Origin: Dehalogenimonas sp. WBC-2
GTDB taxonomy: Bacteria; Chloroflexota; Dehalococcoidia; Dehalococcoidales; Dehalococcoidaceae
Direction: 5' to 3'
Length of the DNA: 64,000 nucleotides
Assembly (NCBI GenBank): GCA_001005265.1
Contig: CP011392.1
Location: 1,547,902-1,611,901 of the forward strand
A model generated the notes under the pieces. It saw only the letters and a list, made by a program, of their open reading frames with translations, had not been told where the DNA came from and made no database searches. How positions within the stretch are numbered: the first letter of the stretch is position 1; each line of letters begins with the position of its first letter. Both the position numbers and the translations under genes were made by a program. This document shows positions 43,014-52,519 of the stretch, piece by piece.

Positions 43014-43769
43014 ATGCGCATTGATATATTGAGCCTGTTCCCGGAGATGTTTGGCGGACCTTTCGGATCTAGTATCCTGAAGCGTGCCGCCGACAAGGGT
43101 TTGATAGATATTAAGCTCCACAATATCCGCGACTACACCCATGACCGGCATCATGTGGTTGATGATACACCTTACGGCGGCGGTGCCGGTATGGTAATGA
43201 AACCGGAACCGGTCTTTGAGGCCGTGGAGACGATTCTGGAGATGTCCCCTGTCGAACCTTACATCATTCTGCTTTCACCTGGCGGACGCCTCTTTAATCA
43301 GTCTGTCGCCACCGGTTTGGCCACAAAGCCCCGCCTCGTCCTTATTGCCGGGCATTACGAGGGCATTGACGACAGGGTGAAGTCCATCATTAATGATGAG
43401 ATCAGTATCGGCGACTATGTCCTTTCCGGGGGGGAATTGCCAGCGATGGTAATTACCGATGCGGTGGCGCGGTTGATACCGGGCGTCCTCGGATCGGATG
43501 AATCTCACCTCGAGGAATCCCACAGTCAGGGAGTGCTGGAGTACCCCCATTTCACTCGCCCGTCAGAATTCCACGGCATGACAGTACCACCGGTTCTGCT
43601 GTCCGGCAACCATGCTGAAATTGCCCGGTGGCGACGGCGCGAATCGTTAAAACGCACACTTGCGCGTCGGCCTGAACTGCTGGAAAATACCGAGCTTTCC
43701 AGTACCGATCACAGAATTCTAGAACAGTTGAAAAATGATCTTCGTTCACCAAACACCGAAGACGCTTAA
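43014..43769 (+). CDS. trmD: tRNA (guanine-N1)-methyltransferase
   Basis: GAGGGAAC precedes the ATG at 43014, which gives a 251-residue protein starting [13 protein letters not shown], the family N terminus; the frame upstream to 42993 is not used. TrmD methylates G37 of tRNAs using SAM bound in a trefoil knot. [11 protein letters not shown] and [11 protein letters not shown] with [16 protein letters not shown] mark the knot and active-site loop. rplS follows about 110 bases downstream, the usual partner gene. rpsP and rimM, which often precede trmD, are not here. Confidence 0.95.
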   Translation: MRIDILSLFPEMFGGPFGSSILKRAADKGLIDIKLHNIRDYTHDRHHVVDDTPYGGGAGMVMKPEPVFEAVETILEMSPVEPYIILLSPGGRLFNQSVATGLATKPRLVLIAGHYEGIDDRVKSIINDEISIGDYVLSGGELPAMVITDAVARLIPGVLGSDESHLEESHSQGVLEYPHFTRPSEFHGMTVPPVLLSGNHAEIARWRRRESLKRTLARRPELLENTELSSTDHRILEQLKNDLRSPNTEDA

Positions 43770-43878
43770 ATCAGACTTGCTATTTAATACCATTTTATGA
43801 TTTACTATTTAGTCTGTAACGTTTTGATTTTTTCCGTCGGGCGTTGACCCGTTACGGCATTATAAGGAGCCACATAAT

Positions 43879-44238
43879 ATGAGGATTTCAGAACTGGTAC
43901 CGGCGATGGTTAAAGCGGATTTCCCTGAAGTATCTCCAGGTGATACCGTTAAAGTTCACGTCAAAATCGTTGAAGGTGAAAAGGAACGCATCCAGCTCTT
44001 CCAAGGCGTGGTCTTGCGCGTTCGCTCCGGTGGTGACGGCGGCAATTTCACTGTCCGGCGCATTAGTTACGGTATCGGCGTGGAGCGCGTTTTTCCGTTC
44101 GCTTCACCACTGGTTGATAAAATAGAAGTAGTTCGCCATGGTAGAGTGCGCCGCGCCAAACTCTATTACCTCCGCGGGCTTTCCGGCAAGGCCGCCCGCA
44201 TCAAAGAACGGCGTGAACCGGCCGCCAAGAGCGAGTAA
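43879..44238 (+). CDS. rplS: 50S ribosomal protein L19
   Basis: The 119-residue protein has the L19 blocks [26 protein letters not shown] and [40 protein letters not shown] precedes the ATG. L19 lies at the 30S-50S interface. The trmD-rplS pairing is conserved across bacteria. priA follows after 21 bases. Confidence 0.96.
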   Translation: MRISELVPAMVKADFPEVSPGDTVKVHVKIVEGEKERIQLFQGVVLRVRSGGDGGNFTVRRISYGIGVERVFPFASPLVDKIEVVRHGRVRRAKLYYLRGLSGKAARIKERREPAAKSE

Positions 44239-44259
44239 CCAGGAACCGAGAGAAAACTC

Positions 44260-46689
44260 TTGCTTTACGCCGAGGTCAGTGTAAATTCACCGGCCGCCGG
44301 CCGTAACTCTTACAGCTATGAAATCCCGGCCGGGCTAAACATCCGGCCGGGACAGGCAGTTCTGGTACCGTTCGGGCAGAAAACACTCCAGGGGATTGTA
44401 GTTGAAGTAGCTGACTCTCCCCGCTACGCTGAAACGCGTCTCCTGTCAGGCGTCATTGAGCCTCTGACCTGTCTTTCTCCGGCACAGCTGGCAACCGGCT
44501 TATTCATTTGCCGTCATTACCTGTCGCCACTTTTCGCGTCGCTGGCGCTTTGGCTGCCCCCCGGATTCCAGCGGCAAACAGAGGCTGTCATCAAAGCGAC
44601 TGGAGTCACAAACGATGCAGCCCTCTCCCCTTTAGAGCTGACTATTATGGAAAGTCTTGGTTCTGGCAATACCATCGAACAGAAAACCTTGGAGCGGCGC
44701 TTCGGTAAAACAGCGACACAAAGTGCCCTGCGCCATCTGCTAGAATATAATCTCGTAGACCGCAACTATCGTCTCCAGCCTCTCAAGATTAAGCCGAAAT
44801 TAGAGCGTGTCGTCCGGCTAACCACTGGTTTTGATTCCGCTCAAGCAGCCGCTGACAAGCTGTCTGGCAAGGCGCCCAAACAGTCGTTAATCTTATATCG
44901 TTTGGTCAATTCCCGCGGCTCTCTCCCTGCCGCCGAACTCAGAAAAGACCTGGGAGAGATAGATGCCTCATTGGCCAGCCTGAAAACCAAGGGGTTAATT
45001 GAAACTGTAAATGAGGAATTCCGGCGTGCACCGCGTCTGCCTGTTGATATGGAATTACCTCTCCCTCCTACCCTCACCACAGCGCAAGACTCAGCCGTAA
45101 AAGCTGTTGTGGCAGGCATCAACGACACCGCCGCGACCGGCAAGGCTCCTATTTGGTTGCTGCACGGCGTTACCGGTTCAGGTAAAACTGAGGTCTATCT
45201 CAACGCCACCAAATATGTTTTAACGTTGAGGAAACAGGTCATTATCCTGGTGCCGGAGATTGCACTGACTCACCAGATCATCGAACGTTTCACCGCCCGG
45301 TTTCCGGGCCGGGTGGCAGTGCTGCACAGCAAGCTGTCTCTAGGTGAGCGGTTCGACCAGTGGCGCGCCGTATCCGAGGGTACCTTTGATATCGTCATCG
45401 GCCCCAGAAGCGCTCTTTTTGCACCGGTCAGGCAACTTGGACTCATCATCATGGATGAAGAGCATGAGTGGGCTTATAAACAACAGGACACGCCGCCGCT
45501 GTATCACGCCCGCACTGTGGCAAAATGTCTGGCCCAAGAATATGGAGCCACTTTGCTGCTGGGTTCAGCCACACCTGATGTTGAAAGTTATTATAAGACT
45601 GTAACTGAAAAGTATGGTTTACTGGATTTACCCGACCGCCTGACTCCGTATGCCGGTGCGTCTCTGCCGCCGGTTAGCCTCATTGACATGCGGATGGAAT
45701 TAAAAAGCGGTAATCTGTCTATATTTAGTCATAAACTCAGGGCGGAGATAGAGGCGGCGCTTAAGAACCGAGAGCAGATCATACTGTTTTACAACCGCAG
45801 GGGCGGCGCAACCTTTATCCAGTGCCGTGATTGTGGTGAAGTTCTAAAATGCCATAATTGCCTGTTACCATTGGGCTATCATCCGATTGAGAAACGTCTT
45901 GTTTGCCATCATTGTAACGCCGGTTACCGTGTTCCGGAGTTCTGCCCTGTATGCCGCAGCAAGCGCATCAAATATCTTGGATTGGGTACACAGAAACTGG
46001 AGGAGGAAACACACAAGGAGTTCCCTGCCGCCCGTATCCTGCGCTGGGATTCAGATGCTACCCACGGCAAAGACTCCGGGTATCAAATTTTTGATGATTT
46101 CCGCTCCGGACGAGCCGATATTCTCATTGGAACTCAAGTGGTGGCACGCGGCCTTGACCTGCCCCGGGTCAGTCTGGTAGGCGTGATAAACGCCGATACT
46201 GCGCTCAATCTGCCTGATTTCCGGGCAGGTGAACGTACCTTCCAATTACTGGCGCAGGTGGCTGGACGAGCCGGTCGGGGAGAATTCCCCGGCCGGGTAG
46301 TAGTGCAGAGCTATCAGCCGGGACATTACGCTATCACCACTGCAGTTAACCATGATTATCAAAGCTTCTACCAAAAAGAAATCAGCTACCGGGAATTGCT
46401 GGGATATCCGCCTTTTGGTGAACTGGCGGTTATGACCGTCAGCCATATCCACGAGGCGGAAGGACAACAACTAGCTGGAAACTTGATGAAAAAGCTTTCA
46501 CTGGAACGTGACAGCCGGGGTCTCACTAGCATAGAATTCCTTGGGCCGTCACCTGCCTTCGTCCCGCGGCGCGGCGGACGGTACAGGTGGCAAGTTATCC
46601 TTAAGGGGCGTAACCTTTCTGATTTCCTTGTGAAGGCCAATCTGCCTTCCGGAATCAGCGTGGATATAGATCCGTTGGGATTAGACTAA
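44260..46689 (+). CDS. priA: Primosomal protein N' (replication restart helicase)
   Basis: The 809-residue protein has the N-terminal DNA-binding part, Walker A HGVTGSGKTEVYL, the DEEH box MDEEHEWAYKQ, and the zinc-binding cysteine cluster (QCRDCGEVLKCHNC and CHHCNAGYRVPEFCPVC). The helicase C-terminal motif is IGTQVVARGLDLPRV. PriA restarts collapsed forks. The start is a TTG at 44260, no ATG being in a suitable place; LLYAEVSVNSPAAGR is the expected family start. Confidence 0.94.
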   Translation: MLYAEVSVNSPAAGRNSYSYEIPAGLNIRPGQAVLVPFGQKTLQGIVVEVADSPRYAETRLLSGVIEPLTCLSPAQLATGLFICRHYLSPLFASLALWLPPGFQRQTEAVIKATGVTNDAALSPLELTIMESLGSGNTIEQKTLERRFGKTATQSALRHLLEYNLVDRNYRLQPLKIKPKLERVVRLTTGFDSAQAAADKLSGKAPKQSLILYRLVNSRGSLPAAELRKDLGEIDASLASLKTKGLIETVNEEFRRAPRLPVDMELPLPPTLTTAQDSAVKAVVAGINDTAATGKAPIWLLHGVTGSGKTEVYLNATKYVLTLRKQVIILVPEIALTHQIIERFTARFPGRVAVLHSKLSLGERFDQWRAVSEGTFDIVIGPRSALFAPVRQLGLIIMDEEHEWAYKQQDTPPLYHARTVAKCLAQEYGATLLLGSATPDVESYYKTVTEKYGLLDLPDRLTPYAGASLPPVSLIDMRMELKSGNLSIFSHKLRAEIEAALKNREQIILFYNRRGGATFIQCRDCGEVLKCHNCLLPLGYHPIEKRLVCHHCNAGYRVPEFCPVCRSKRIKYLGLGTQKLEEETHKEFPAARILRWDSDATHGKDSGYQIFDDFRSGRADILIGTQVVARGLDLPRVSLVGVINADTALNLPDFRAGERTFQLLAQVAGRAGRGEFPGRVVVQSYQPGHYAITTAVNHDYQSFYQKEISYRELLGYPPFGELAVMTVSHIHEAEGQQLAGNLMKKLSLERDSRGLTSIEFLGPSPAFVPRRGGRYRWQVILKGRNLSDFLVKANLPSGISVDIDPLGLD

Positions 46690-46713
46690 CCAGTTCCTAT
46701 AAACCTCGTTTGC

Positions 46714-46742
46714 TTGCCCCGACATGCGGATACTTGTATAGT
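46714..46742 (+). promoter_or_regulatory. Promoter of the CCA-type nucleotidyltransferase gene (near-leaderless)
   Basis: TTGCCC (46714-46719), 17-base spacer and TATAGT (46737-46742) end 13 bases before the ATG at 46756, leaving about a six-base leader and no Shine-Dalgarno. Confidence 0.6.
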
Positions 46743-46755
46743 TAGCTCATTCACC

Positions 46756-48267
46756 ATGTCAGATATAAGCCTGCCCGCCATTATTGTCACAGACCCCAAT
46801 CAGCGTGTCGTATTAGCCACAATTGCAGCGGCAGCAAAGCTAAGTCAGGTAAAGGCTTTTATCGTCGGTGGGTTTATTAGGGACAATCTATTAGGGCGTC
46901 ATGTTTGTGACCTAGATATTGTAGTATCAGGCGACCCGCAAAACATGATTCTGGTTCTTAAGAACCAGTTCAACGGCACATCTTTTGCTCTTGATAACGC
47001 CGCAGGAATGTTTCGCCTCACTCTGCCATCAGGAAGTGCTTTCAGCCAGATAGACATCACCACTGCTACGGGCACGCTGGAAGAAGATCTGTGGCGACGG
47101 GACTTCTCAATAAACACCATGGCATGCTCTCTGTCTAATTTTGATATCACAACAGGACGATGTAGCATAATTGACCCAACCGGGGGACTGAATGATCTGC
47201 GTACAAAAAACATCCGCTCCGTCACTATTGATGTGTTCCTGGAAGACCCTGCCCGCTTGCTACGTGGTGTCAGACTGGCCGCAGAATTGGGATTCACCAT
47301 CGAACCGGCCACAGAGGCAGCGATTACCAGTCAAGCCGGATTAGTGGCTACAGTGGCCGGTGAACGTACGCGGGAAGAACTTGTCCGATTACTGTCTTTA
47401 AAGGCCTCCGGGGCAACCATAGAGTACCTGGACAAGTTATCATTGTTGACCTACATCTTCCCTGAACTTGAGCCCTCCAGAGGCGTTAAACAGCCACTTG
47501 AGCACGCCTGGGATGTCCTGAATCATCAATTGAAAACCGTGATTTCCCTGGACTGGGTTTTGAGGCGCGGACAATGGCCTTATGCTACAAACAGCACCCG
47601 ACAACTGATACCCTGGAACCAGACGCAGGAAGAATATTTCTCATCCTCAATTGGAAGCGGTGCCTCGCGACTGGCATTAACACGGTTGGCCGCCATCCTC
47701 CACGATATTGCCAAGCCGGAAACCAGAATACTTACGGAATCCGGCCGTATCCGTTTCTTTGGGCATGCCCAAAAAGGGGCGCTAGTAGTCGAAAGAATAT
47801 TGGAGCGGTTGCGTTTTTCTAAACGAGAGATCAGCTTTGTCTCGGCGATTGTCAAGGCGCACCTCCGTCCGGTGCAGATGGGACCTGATACGACGCTACC
47901 TACACCCAGGGCAGTATACCGTTACCTCCGGGACACCGGTGACGCTGCTGTGGCCACTCTTTATCTGAGCCTGGCAGACCACCTGGCTGCCCGTGGTCCA
48001 TCACTTGAGCTTGATAACTTTCGTGAACATGTTACAATAGTGGACTATATTCTTAAAGAATTGGGGCGGCAACTAAAAGGAGCCGGCAAACCCCGGTTAT
48101 TGAACGGGAATGAGTTACAGTCATATTTTGGACTCAAACCGGGACCTGAAATGGGTGAAATTCTTGCCGCGGTCGAAGAGGCGCAGACTACCGGCGAGAT
48201 AAACACACGAAATGAAGCAATTGAGTATGTTCATGAAATACTGCAAACCAGAGAAGGCGCCCGGTAA
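46756..48267 (+). CDS. CCA tRNA nucleotidyltransferase/poly(A) polymerase family with HD domain
   Basis: From ATG 46756 the protein is about 503 residues. The head domain carries the nucleotidyltransferase signature AFIVGGFIRDNLLGRHVCDLDIVVSGD with the DxD metal pair; RDFSINTMACSL and EDPARLLRGVRLAAELGF follow, as in class II CCA-adding or poly(A) polymerases. An HD domain (LAAILHDIAKPETR) follows at about 325. The most likely role is CCA addition or repair of tRNA 3' ends. The upstream in-frame start at 46714 lies within the promoter and is rejected. Confidence 0.88.
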   Translation: MSDISLPAIIVTDPNQRVVLATIAAAAKLSQVKAFIVGGFIRDNLLGRHVCDLDIVVSGDPQNMILVLKNQFNGTSFALDNAAGMFRLTLPSGSAFSQIDITTATGTLEEDLWRRDFSINTMACSLSNFDITTGRCSIIDPTGGLNDLRTKNIRSVTIDVFLEDPARLLRGVRLAAELGFTIEPATEAAITSQAGLVATVAGERTREELVRLLSLKASGATIEYLDKLSLLTYIFPELEPSRGVKQPLEHAWDVLNHQLKTVISLDWVLRRGQWPYATNSTRQLIPWNQTQEEYFSSSIGSGASRLALTRLAAILHDIAKPETRILTESGRIRFFGHAQKGALVVERILERLRFSKREISFVSAIVKAHLRPVQMGPDTTLPTPRAVYRYLRDTGDAAVATLYLSLADHLAARGPSLELDNFREHVTIVDYILKELGRQLKGAGKPRLLNGNELQSYFGLKPGPEMGEILAAVEEAQTTGEINTRNEAIEYVHEILQTREGAR

Positions 48268-48321
48268 GACAAAAAATGATTACCAAAATACTTGAGATTT
48301 AGGCTGGATTCGGAATAAGGA

Positions 48322-49668
48322 ATGAAAAAACATCTTCCCGGTCTCATCACCATATTTGTGTTGCTGATACTCTCAGCGCTGATCGTGTTGCCAATGGGCA
48401 AGGGGGTGCTTTTCGGTAAACCCATCTCATTGGGACTTGACCTTCAGGGCGGTATCCATCTGGTATATCAGGCCGACCTTTCTGGTGTCGCAGAAGCTGA
48501 CAAGGACGCTACCATAGAAGGCATCCTGGGTGTCATCAACAACCGGATCAATCCTTTGGGTGTCAGCGAACCGAGCATCTACCGTCAGGGTGAAGACCGC
48601 ATCGTGGTGGAATTGCCCGGAACATCACTCTCTGACGCTCAAAAACAGCGTATAGGCTCCACAGCGCTCCTTATATTCGGAGAATTGGCCGCCGATGATG
48701 AAGAGGCTACCTGGGAAAATGACCTTGGCCGCTGGAAACCGGCCACCGCCGAAATCGACGGCGTTGTCCTGGAACTCGATTCAAGCTATTTCAATGAAAA
48801 CACTTACGTTACTACCGACCAGTTCGGCAGCATCCAGCTCCACTTTGAATGGAACGCCGAAGGCACCAAGATATTTGAGTCAGTCACCAGCCGTCTGGTG
48901 GGTAAAAGAATTGGACTTTTTGAAGGCGATACCGCTCTGCTGGGTGATGATGGAAATCCCATCGCGCCGGTGGTCCAACAAGCCCTTTCCGATTCCGGTG
49001 TGATTACCGGTCTGTCAACCCATGAAGCACAGTTGCTATCGCAGCAACTCAACGCCGGCCGACTGCCGGTCCCGTTGGAAGTCATCTACGAAAACACCGT
49101 GTCTCCCATACTGGGTGCCGATTTTGTGGACCTGAGCGTCCTGGCCGGGGTCATCGGCTTCATTCTGGTTATCATATTCATGACCATTTTTTACCGCCTG
49201 CCCGGCGCACTAGCCAGCCTGGCATTGGTTATATATGTGGCGCTGGTACTGGCCATATACAAACTGGTGCCGGTGACACTGACGCTGGCCGGTATCGGGG
49301 GGTTCATCTTGTCCATCGGCATGGCAGTAGATGCCAACGTGCTTATCTTTGAGCGTATGAAGGAAGAACTCAGGTCCCGCCGCACTGTCGGCGCGGCTAT
49401 TGAGGCTGGTTTCTCCCGCGCCTGGAGCGCTATCTGGGACGCTAATGTCACCACGCTTATTGTGTGCGCCATTCTCGTCTGGGTCGGCGGCAGTGTGGCC
49501 GCCGGTGCGCCGGTTCAAGGGTTTGCCTTGACATTAGGCATCGGTGTATTAGCCAGTATGTTTACCGCCATCTTCATTACCCGCACCTTCCTTCGGGCGC
49601 TCATCGGCTCCAGCATCTCCAAAAAACTTAATCTATTCACCACCGAAACAGGGGATCAGAATGCCTAA
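48322..49668 (+). CDS. secD: Protein translocase subunit SecD
   Basis: The 448-residue protein has an N-terminal helix and GLDLQGGIHLVYQ, the SecD signature. A periplasmic P1-like domain (about 40-270) and a six-helix SecD-SecF type membrane domain with SIGMAVDANVLIFERMKEEL follow. It drives late steps of export using the proton motive force together with SecF. ATAAGGA precedes the ATG. It overlaps the secF start by eight bases. Confidence 0.95.
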   Translation: MKKHLPGLITIFVLLILSALIVLPMGKGVLFGKPISLGLDLQGGIHLVYQADLSGVAEADKDATIEGILGVINNRINPLGVSEPSIYRQGEDRIVVELPGTSLSDAQKQRIGSTALLIFGELAADDEEATWENDLGRWKPATAEIDGVVLELDSSYFNENTYVTTDQFGSIQLHFEWNAEGTKIFESVTSRLVGKRIGLFEGDTALLGDDGNPIAPVVQQALSDSGVITGLSTHEAQLLSQQLNAGRLPVPLEVIYENTVSPILGADFVDLSVLAGVIGFILVIIFMTIFYRLPGALASLALVIYVALVLAIYKLVPVTLTLAGIGGFILSIGMAVDANVLIFERMKEELRSRRTVGAAIEAGFSRAWSAIWDANVTTLIVCAILVWVGGSVAAGAPVQGFALTLGIGVLASMFTAIFITRTFLRALIGSSISKKLNLFTTETGDQNA

Positions 49669-50581
49669 TATCATCGGTAGAAGAAAACTCTTTCTCAGCA
49701 TTTCGGGGGCGCTAATCGCTCTGTCATTGATATTCCTGGCGGTCTTCGGGCTGAAATCCGGCATCGATTTTTCCGCAGGATCCCTGCTTACGGTAGCTTT
49801 TGATTCTACTCCGACCCTGGCCGACCTAAAAAATGAGCTTTCAAACCAGGGTTATAGCACCGCCATAGTTCAGGAGACCGGCACTCAGGATTTCATCATC
49901 CGGCTACCCACCCTGACCGACGCCGAAAAGAACAGTCTGGAAGACGGCCTGGAGGCCACTTTGGGGACACTGACCGAGCGCGGCTTTGAGACGGTTGACC
50001 CGGTCATTGCCAGCCAGACATCCCGGATAGCCTTGATCGCTGTGGCACTGGCCGCTGTCGGCATTCTGTTATACCTTACTTACGCTTTCCGCCGTATGCC
50101 CAAACCGTTGCATTACGGCACCGGCGCGGTGATTGCCGTTCTGCACGATGTTTTGGCAGTCCTTGGCATTTACGCCGCTTTGGCCGCCGCCTTCGGTTGG
50201 GAAATCAATCTGGTGTTCATTATCGGCATCCTGGCAGTTATCGGCTACAGCGTCAATAACACCGTAGTGGTATTTGACCGAATCCGGGAGAACAAACTTC
50301 GCGGCGTTGCCCCTACCTTTGAGGGTGTGGTCAACCGCAGCATATCTGAAACTCTGGTCCGTTCTCTGAACACCTCTCTAACCACCATCATCGTTGTGCT
50401 GGCACTGATGCTCTTTGTGGGCACCACCATCCAGAACCTGGCAGCGGTCATGCTCATCGGCATTATCGTCGGCACTTATGACTCTGTTTTTGTTGCCCCG
50501 GCCATACTGGTCATCTGGGATAATTTTGACCGCAGGCGCATCGGGGCCACCACATCCCGACCCGTGTCTGCCAAATCCTAA
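49661..50581 (+). CDS. secF: Protein translocase subunit SecF
   Basis: The 306-residue protein has GLKSGIDFSAGSLLTVAF, a P1-like region and the six-helix core with IGYSVNNTVVVFDRIREN, the SecF signature. Partner of SecD. The overlapping start (8 bases) implies translational coupling. The C-terminal tail is basic. Confidence 0.95.
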   Translation: MPNIIGRRKLFLSISGALIALSLIFLAVFGLKSGIDFSAGSLLTVAFDSTPTLADLKNELSNQGYSTAIVQETGTQDFIIRLPTLTDAEKNSLEDGLEATLGTLTERGFETVDPVIASQTSRIALIAVALAAVGILLYLTYAFRRMPKPLHYGTGAVIAVLHDVLAVLGIYAALAAAFGWEINLVFIIGILAVIGYSVNNTVVVFDRIRENKLRGVAPTFEGVVNRSISETLVRSLNTSLTTIIVVLALMLFVGTTIQNLAAVMLIGIIVGTYDSVFVAPAILVIWDNFDRRRIGATTSRPVSAKS

Positions 50582-50688
50582 TATCTAAATCCTAAATAAA
50601 TTAAAATATCGAATTACTAAACTCAAAACGAGTTCAGGGATGTTTTGATGTTAGAATTTTAGTGTCTAGTGCTTAGGATTTATCGTTG

Positions 50689-51633
50689 ATGGTTCATTCT
50701 AAAAGCCGCGCCGCCGCTTTGTCAGTGGGTTCTAACGCTGTCCTCTTCATTCTTAAAGTAACCGTTGGACTGGCCACCGGCGCCGTCAGCATACTGGCTG
50801 AGGCCATCCATTCCGCGCTTGATCTGACGGCTGCAGTCATCGCTTTTTTTGGCGTGCGCGCCGCTGACAAACCCGCTGACCGGGAGCATCCTTTCGGGCA
50901 CGGCAAGTGGGAGAACGTCTCTGGCACTATTGAAGCGCTGCTTATTTTCATCGCCGCAGCCTGGATCATCTATGAAGCGATCAAAAGGATCATCCACGGC
51001 GCTGAAGTTGAGTTATTAGGCTGGGGCATGGCGGTAATGCTGGTGTCAGTGATTGCCAACACCATAGTCAGCCGTCACTTGTTCAAAACAGCCAAAGCCA
51101 CTGATTCTATAGCTCTGGAAGCGGACGGCCAACACCTCAGAACCGATATCATGACCTCTGCGGGGGTATTGACCGGACTGGTGCTGGTGCAAATCACCGG
51201 ACTGAAAATGCTTGACCCTGTTGTCGCCATAGCGGTGGGGCTGATCATCATTAAGGCGGCTTACGATATCCTTAAAAAATCCTTCGGCGATATTGTGGAC
51301 ACCGGACTGCCGCCTGAAGATGAAAAGATCATCGTTGGCATTCTCAAGGAGCACCGGCAGCAATTGGCTGGTTTTCACGGCCTGCGCACCCGCAAAGCCG
51401 GCGCTCAGCGGTTTGCCGAGCTTCATGTGGTGATGCCGCGTGATATTACAGTGGAAAAATCCCATCAAATATGCGACCACCTTGAGTCTGAGCTGAAAAA
51501 ACGTCTGCCGCGGCTGGAAATAACGCTCCATGTTGAACCCTGCGATGACGACTGCCCGGAATGCCAGGTCAGTTGCGATTCACGGAAGTCTCCGCCCGGT
51601 AAGAACCGCAGGAAGGTTAAACCTGCCGGATGA
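50689..51633 (+). CDS. Cation diffusion facilitator (CDF) metal transporter
   Basis: The ATG at 50689 gives about 314 residues; a TTG one codon earlier is less likely. The membrane part (SVGSNAVLFILKV, SILAEAIHSALDLTAA, DREHPFGHGKWENVSG) carries the CDF HxxxD/HxxxD-type metal sites. A cytosolic C-terminal domain follows, ending CDDDCPECQVSC, a cysteine/aspartate-rich tail that should bind metal. It expels divalent cations such as Zn or Fe; specificity is not predictable. It is preceded by AT-rich intergenic repeats. Confidence 0.88.
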   Translation: MVHSKSRAAALSVGSNAVLFILKVTVGLATGAVSILAEAIHSALDLTAAVIAFFGVRAADKPADREHPFGHGKWENVSGTIEALLIFIAAAWIIYEAIKRIIHGAEVELLGWGMAVMLVSVIANTIVSRHLFKTAKATDSIALEADGQHLRTDIMTSAGVLTGLVLVQITGLKMLDPVVAIAVGLIIIKAAYDILKKSFGDIVDTGLPPEDEKIIVGILKEHRQQLAGFHGLRTRKAGAQRFAELHVVMPRDITVEKSHQICDHLESELKKRLPRLEITLHVEPCDDDCPECQVSCDSRKSPPGKNRRKVKPAG

Positions 51634-51912
51634 GCCTGTGTCAAGCGGCTTGCCGCCTGACCGGGAGCAGCAGAGCAGATGAAGCGCCTCCTTTGTTTTT
51701 TTAGCTGAAATCCCGGTGGGGCGTGAAGGCCTGATGACCGAACAGACGCACCCGGACAGTCATGTGACCAATCAGACACCCCGCACTCCGCCACGGCCTC
51801 TATAACCGCCACAGCGCCCCAGACAGCATATTGCGCCGCCTCCTGCCCCTGTTTCATGAAAAGACAAGGCATCACAAAAACATGGAACCGGTTTTTGCAT
51901 TTTTTCCATCCG
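51634..51912. other. Gene-less stretch between the CDF transporter and the RNA element
   Basis: I see no supported gene. An antisense frame over the transporter end is explained by the coding strand. The stretch runs into the 3' end of the repeated RNA element (copy 2). Confidence 0.35.
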
Positions 51913-52398
51913 GTGAATTGTTTTGACACAATTCGCTATTTTTTACCACCTGGAGTTTTGATTCAAAGCAACAATTCAGGTTATGCTGCTCAAGCCGGAT
52001 TGATTCCTTTGTTTTGACTATAACACCTTATTAAAGGGCTAAAAAGCCGGTAAATTGTTAACATAAAACCTCTTTCTACGGTTGGATGGCACTTCATGCC
52101 TGGCTGTCCAGTTACACCGGAACCAGCTCAACAGGTGCCGTGTCCCGGTAACCGGCACCTGGCCTCAAGAACCGGAAAGCAGATGTCCGGGAGGTTGTTT
52201 CTCTGAAAATTGAAAAACACTGAAACAACCCCCTTTTTACGATTGAAAATGGCAAAAACAACCGGTTGTTTGCCCAAATCAACCTGTAAAACAAATACTT
52301 ACTCTTTTTAATAACCATATAATCAGAGAACGGATGATATAGCAGCGGAGCGGGATTGTCAATGGGGTTTTGGAACTTTTTGAAGGTTTATTTTTGGA
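51913..52398 (-). ncRNA. Repeated non-coding RNA element, copy 2
   Basis: Read on the - strand it begins with the same promoter block as copy 1 (52397-52313), followed by a hairpin block with CAATCGTAAAA and a GGTTGTTTC/GAAACAACC stem (52193-52201 with 52222-52230). Nearby GGCAAACAACC/GGTTGTTTTTGCC can form a competing hairpin. It ends with the same 3' block (51948-51980 and 51915-51936). It is downstream of the S-layer-like gene and on the same strand, but has its own promoter. The middle region has no similarity to copy 1. Confidence 0.6.
52334..52362 (-). promoter_or_regulatory. Promoter of the repeated RNA element, copy 2
   Basis: TTGACA (52362 to 52357), 17-base spacer and TATCAT (52339 to 52334), identical hexamers and spacing to copy 1. 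Confidence 0.75.
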
Positions 52399-52415
52399 TA
52401 AGATAAGAGAGGGTA

Positions 52416-52450
52416 CCGGGATTGCTTCGGCGCAGCCTCGCAATGACGAG
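52416..52450 (-). repeat. REP-like intergenic repeat (copy B)
   Basis: CCGGGATTGCTTCGGCGCAG and the following CCTCGCAATGACGAG are the reverse-oriented form of the repeat at 39670. A G10 run follows on the + strand, just before the terminator of the S-layer-like gene. Confidence 0.7.
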
Positions 52451-52464
52451 GGGGGGGGGGTAAA

Positions 52465-52494
52465 AGAGGGAAGCCCCTTGCGGGGCTTCCCTCT
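52465..52494 (-). terminator. Terminator of the S-layer-like gene
   Basis: AGAGGGAAGCCCC pairs with GGGGCTTCCCTCT around a TTGC loop; on the - strand TTTTA follows. It lies 26 bases after the gene's stop. Confidence 0.85.
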
Positions 52495-52519
52495 CCATTA
52501 TCCGTTGCTTAAGTAGTTT

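Noticed and set aside
51465-51929. A 154-codon - strand frame past the end of the cation efflux gene
   Set aside because: More than a third lies opposite the efflux protein's C terminus, and the rest is not protein-like; no ribosome site.
52451-52460. Long G run as a phase-variation tract
   Set aside because: It lies outside coding sequence, downstream of the S-layer-like gene and next to a REP-like repeat, so no gene would be switched.
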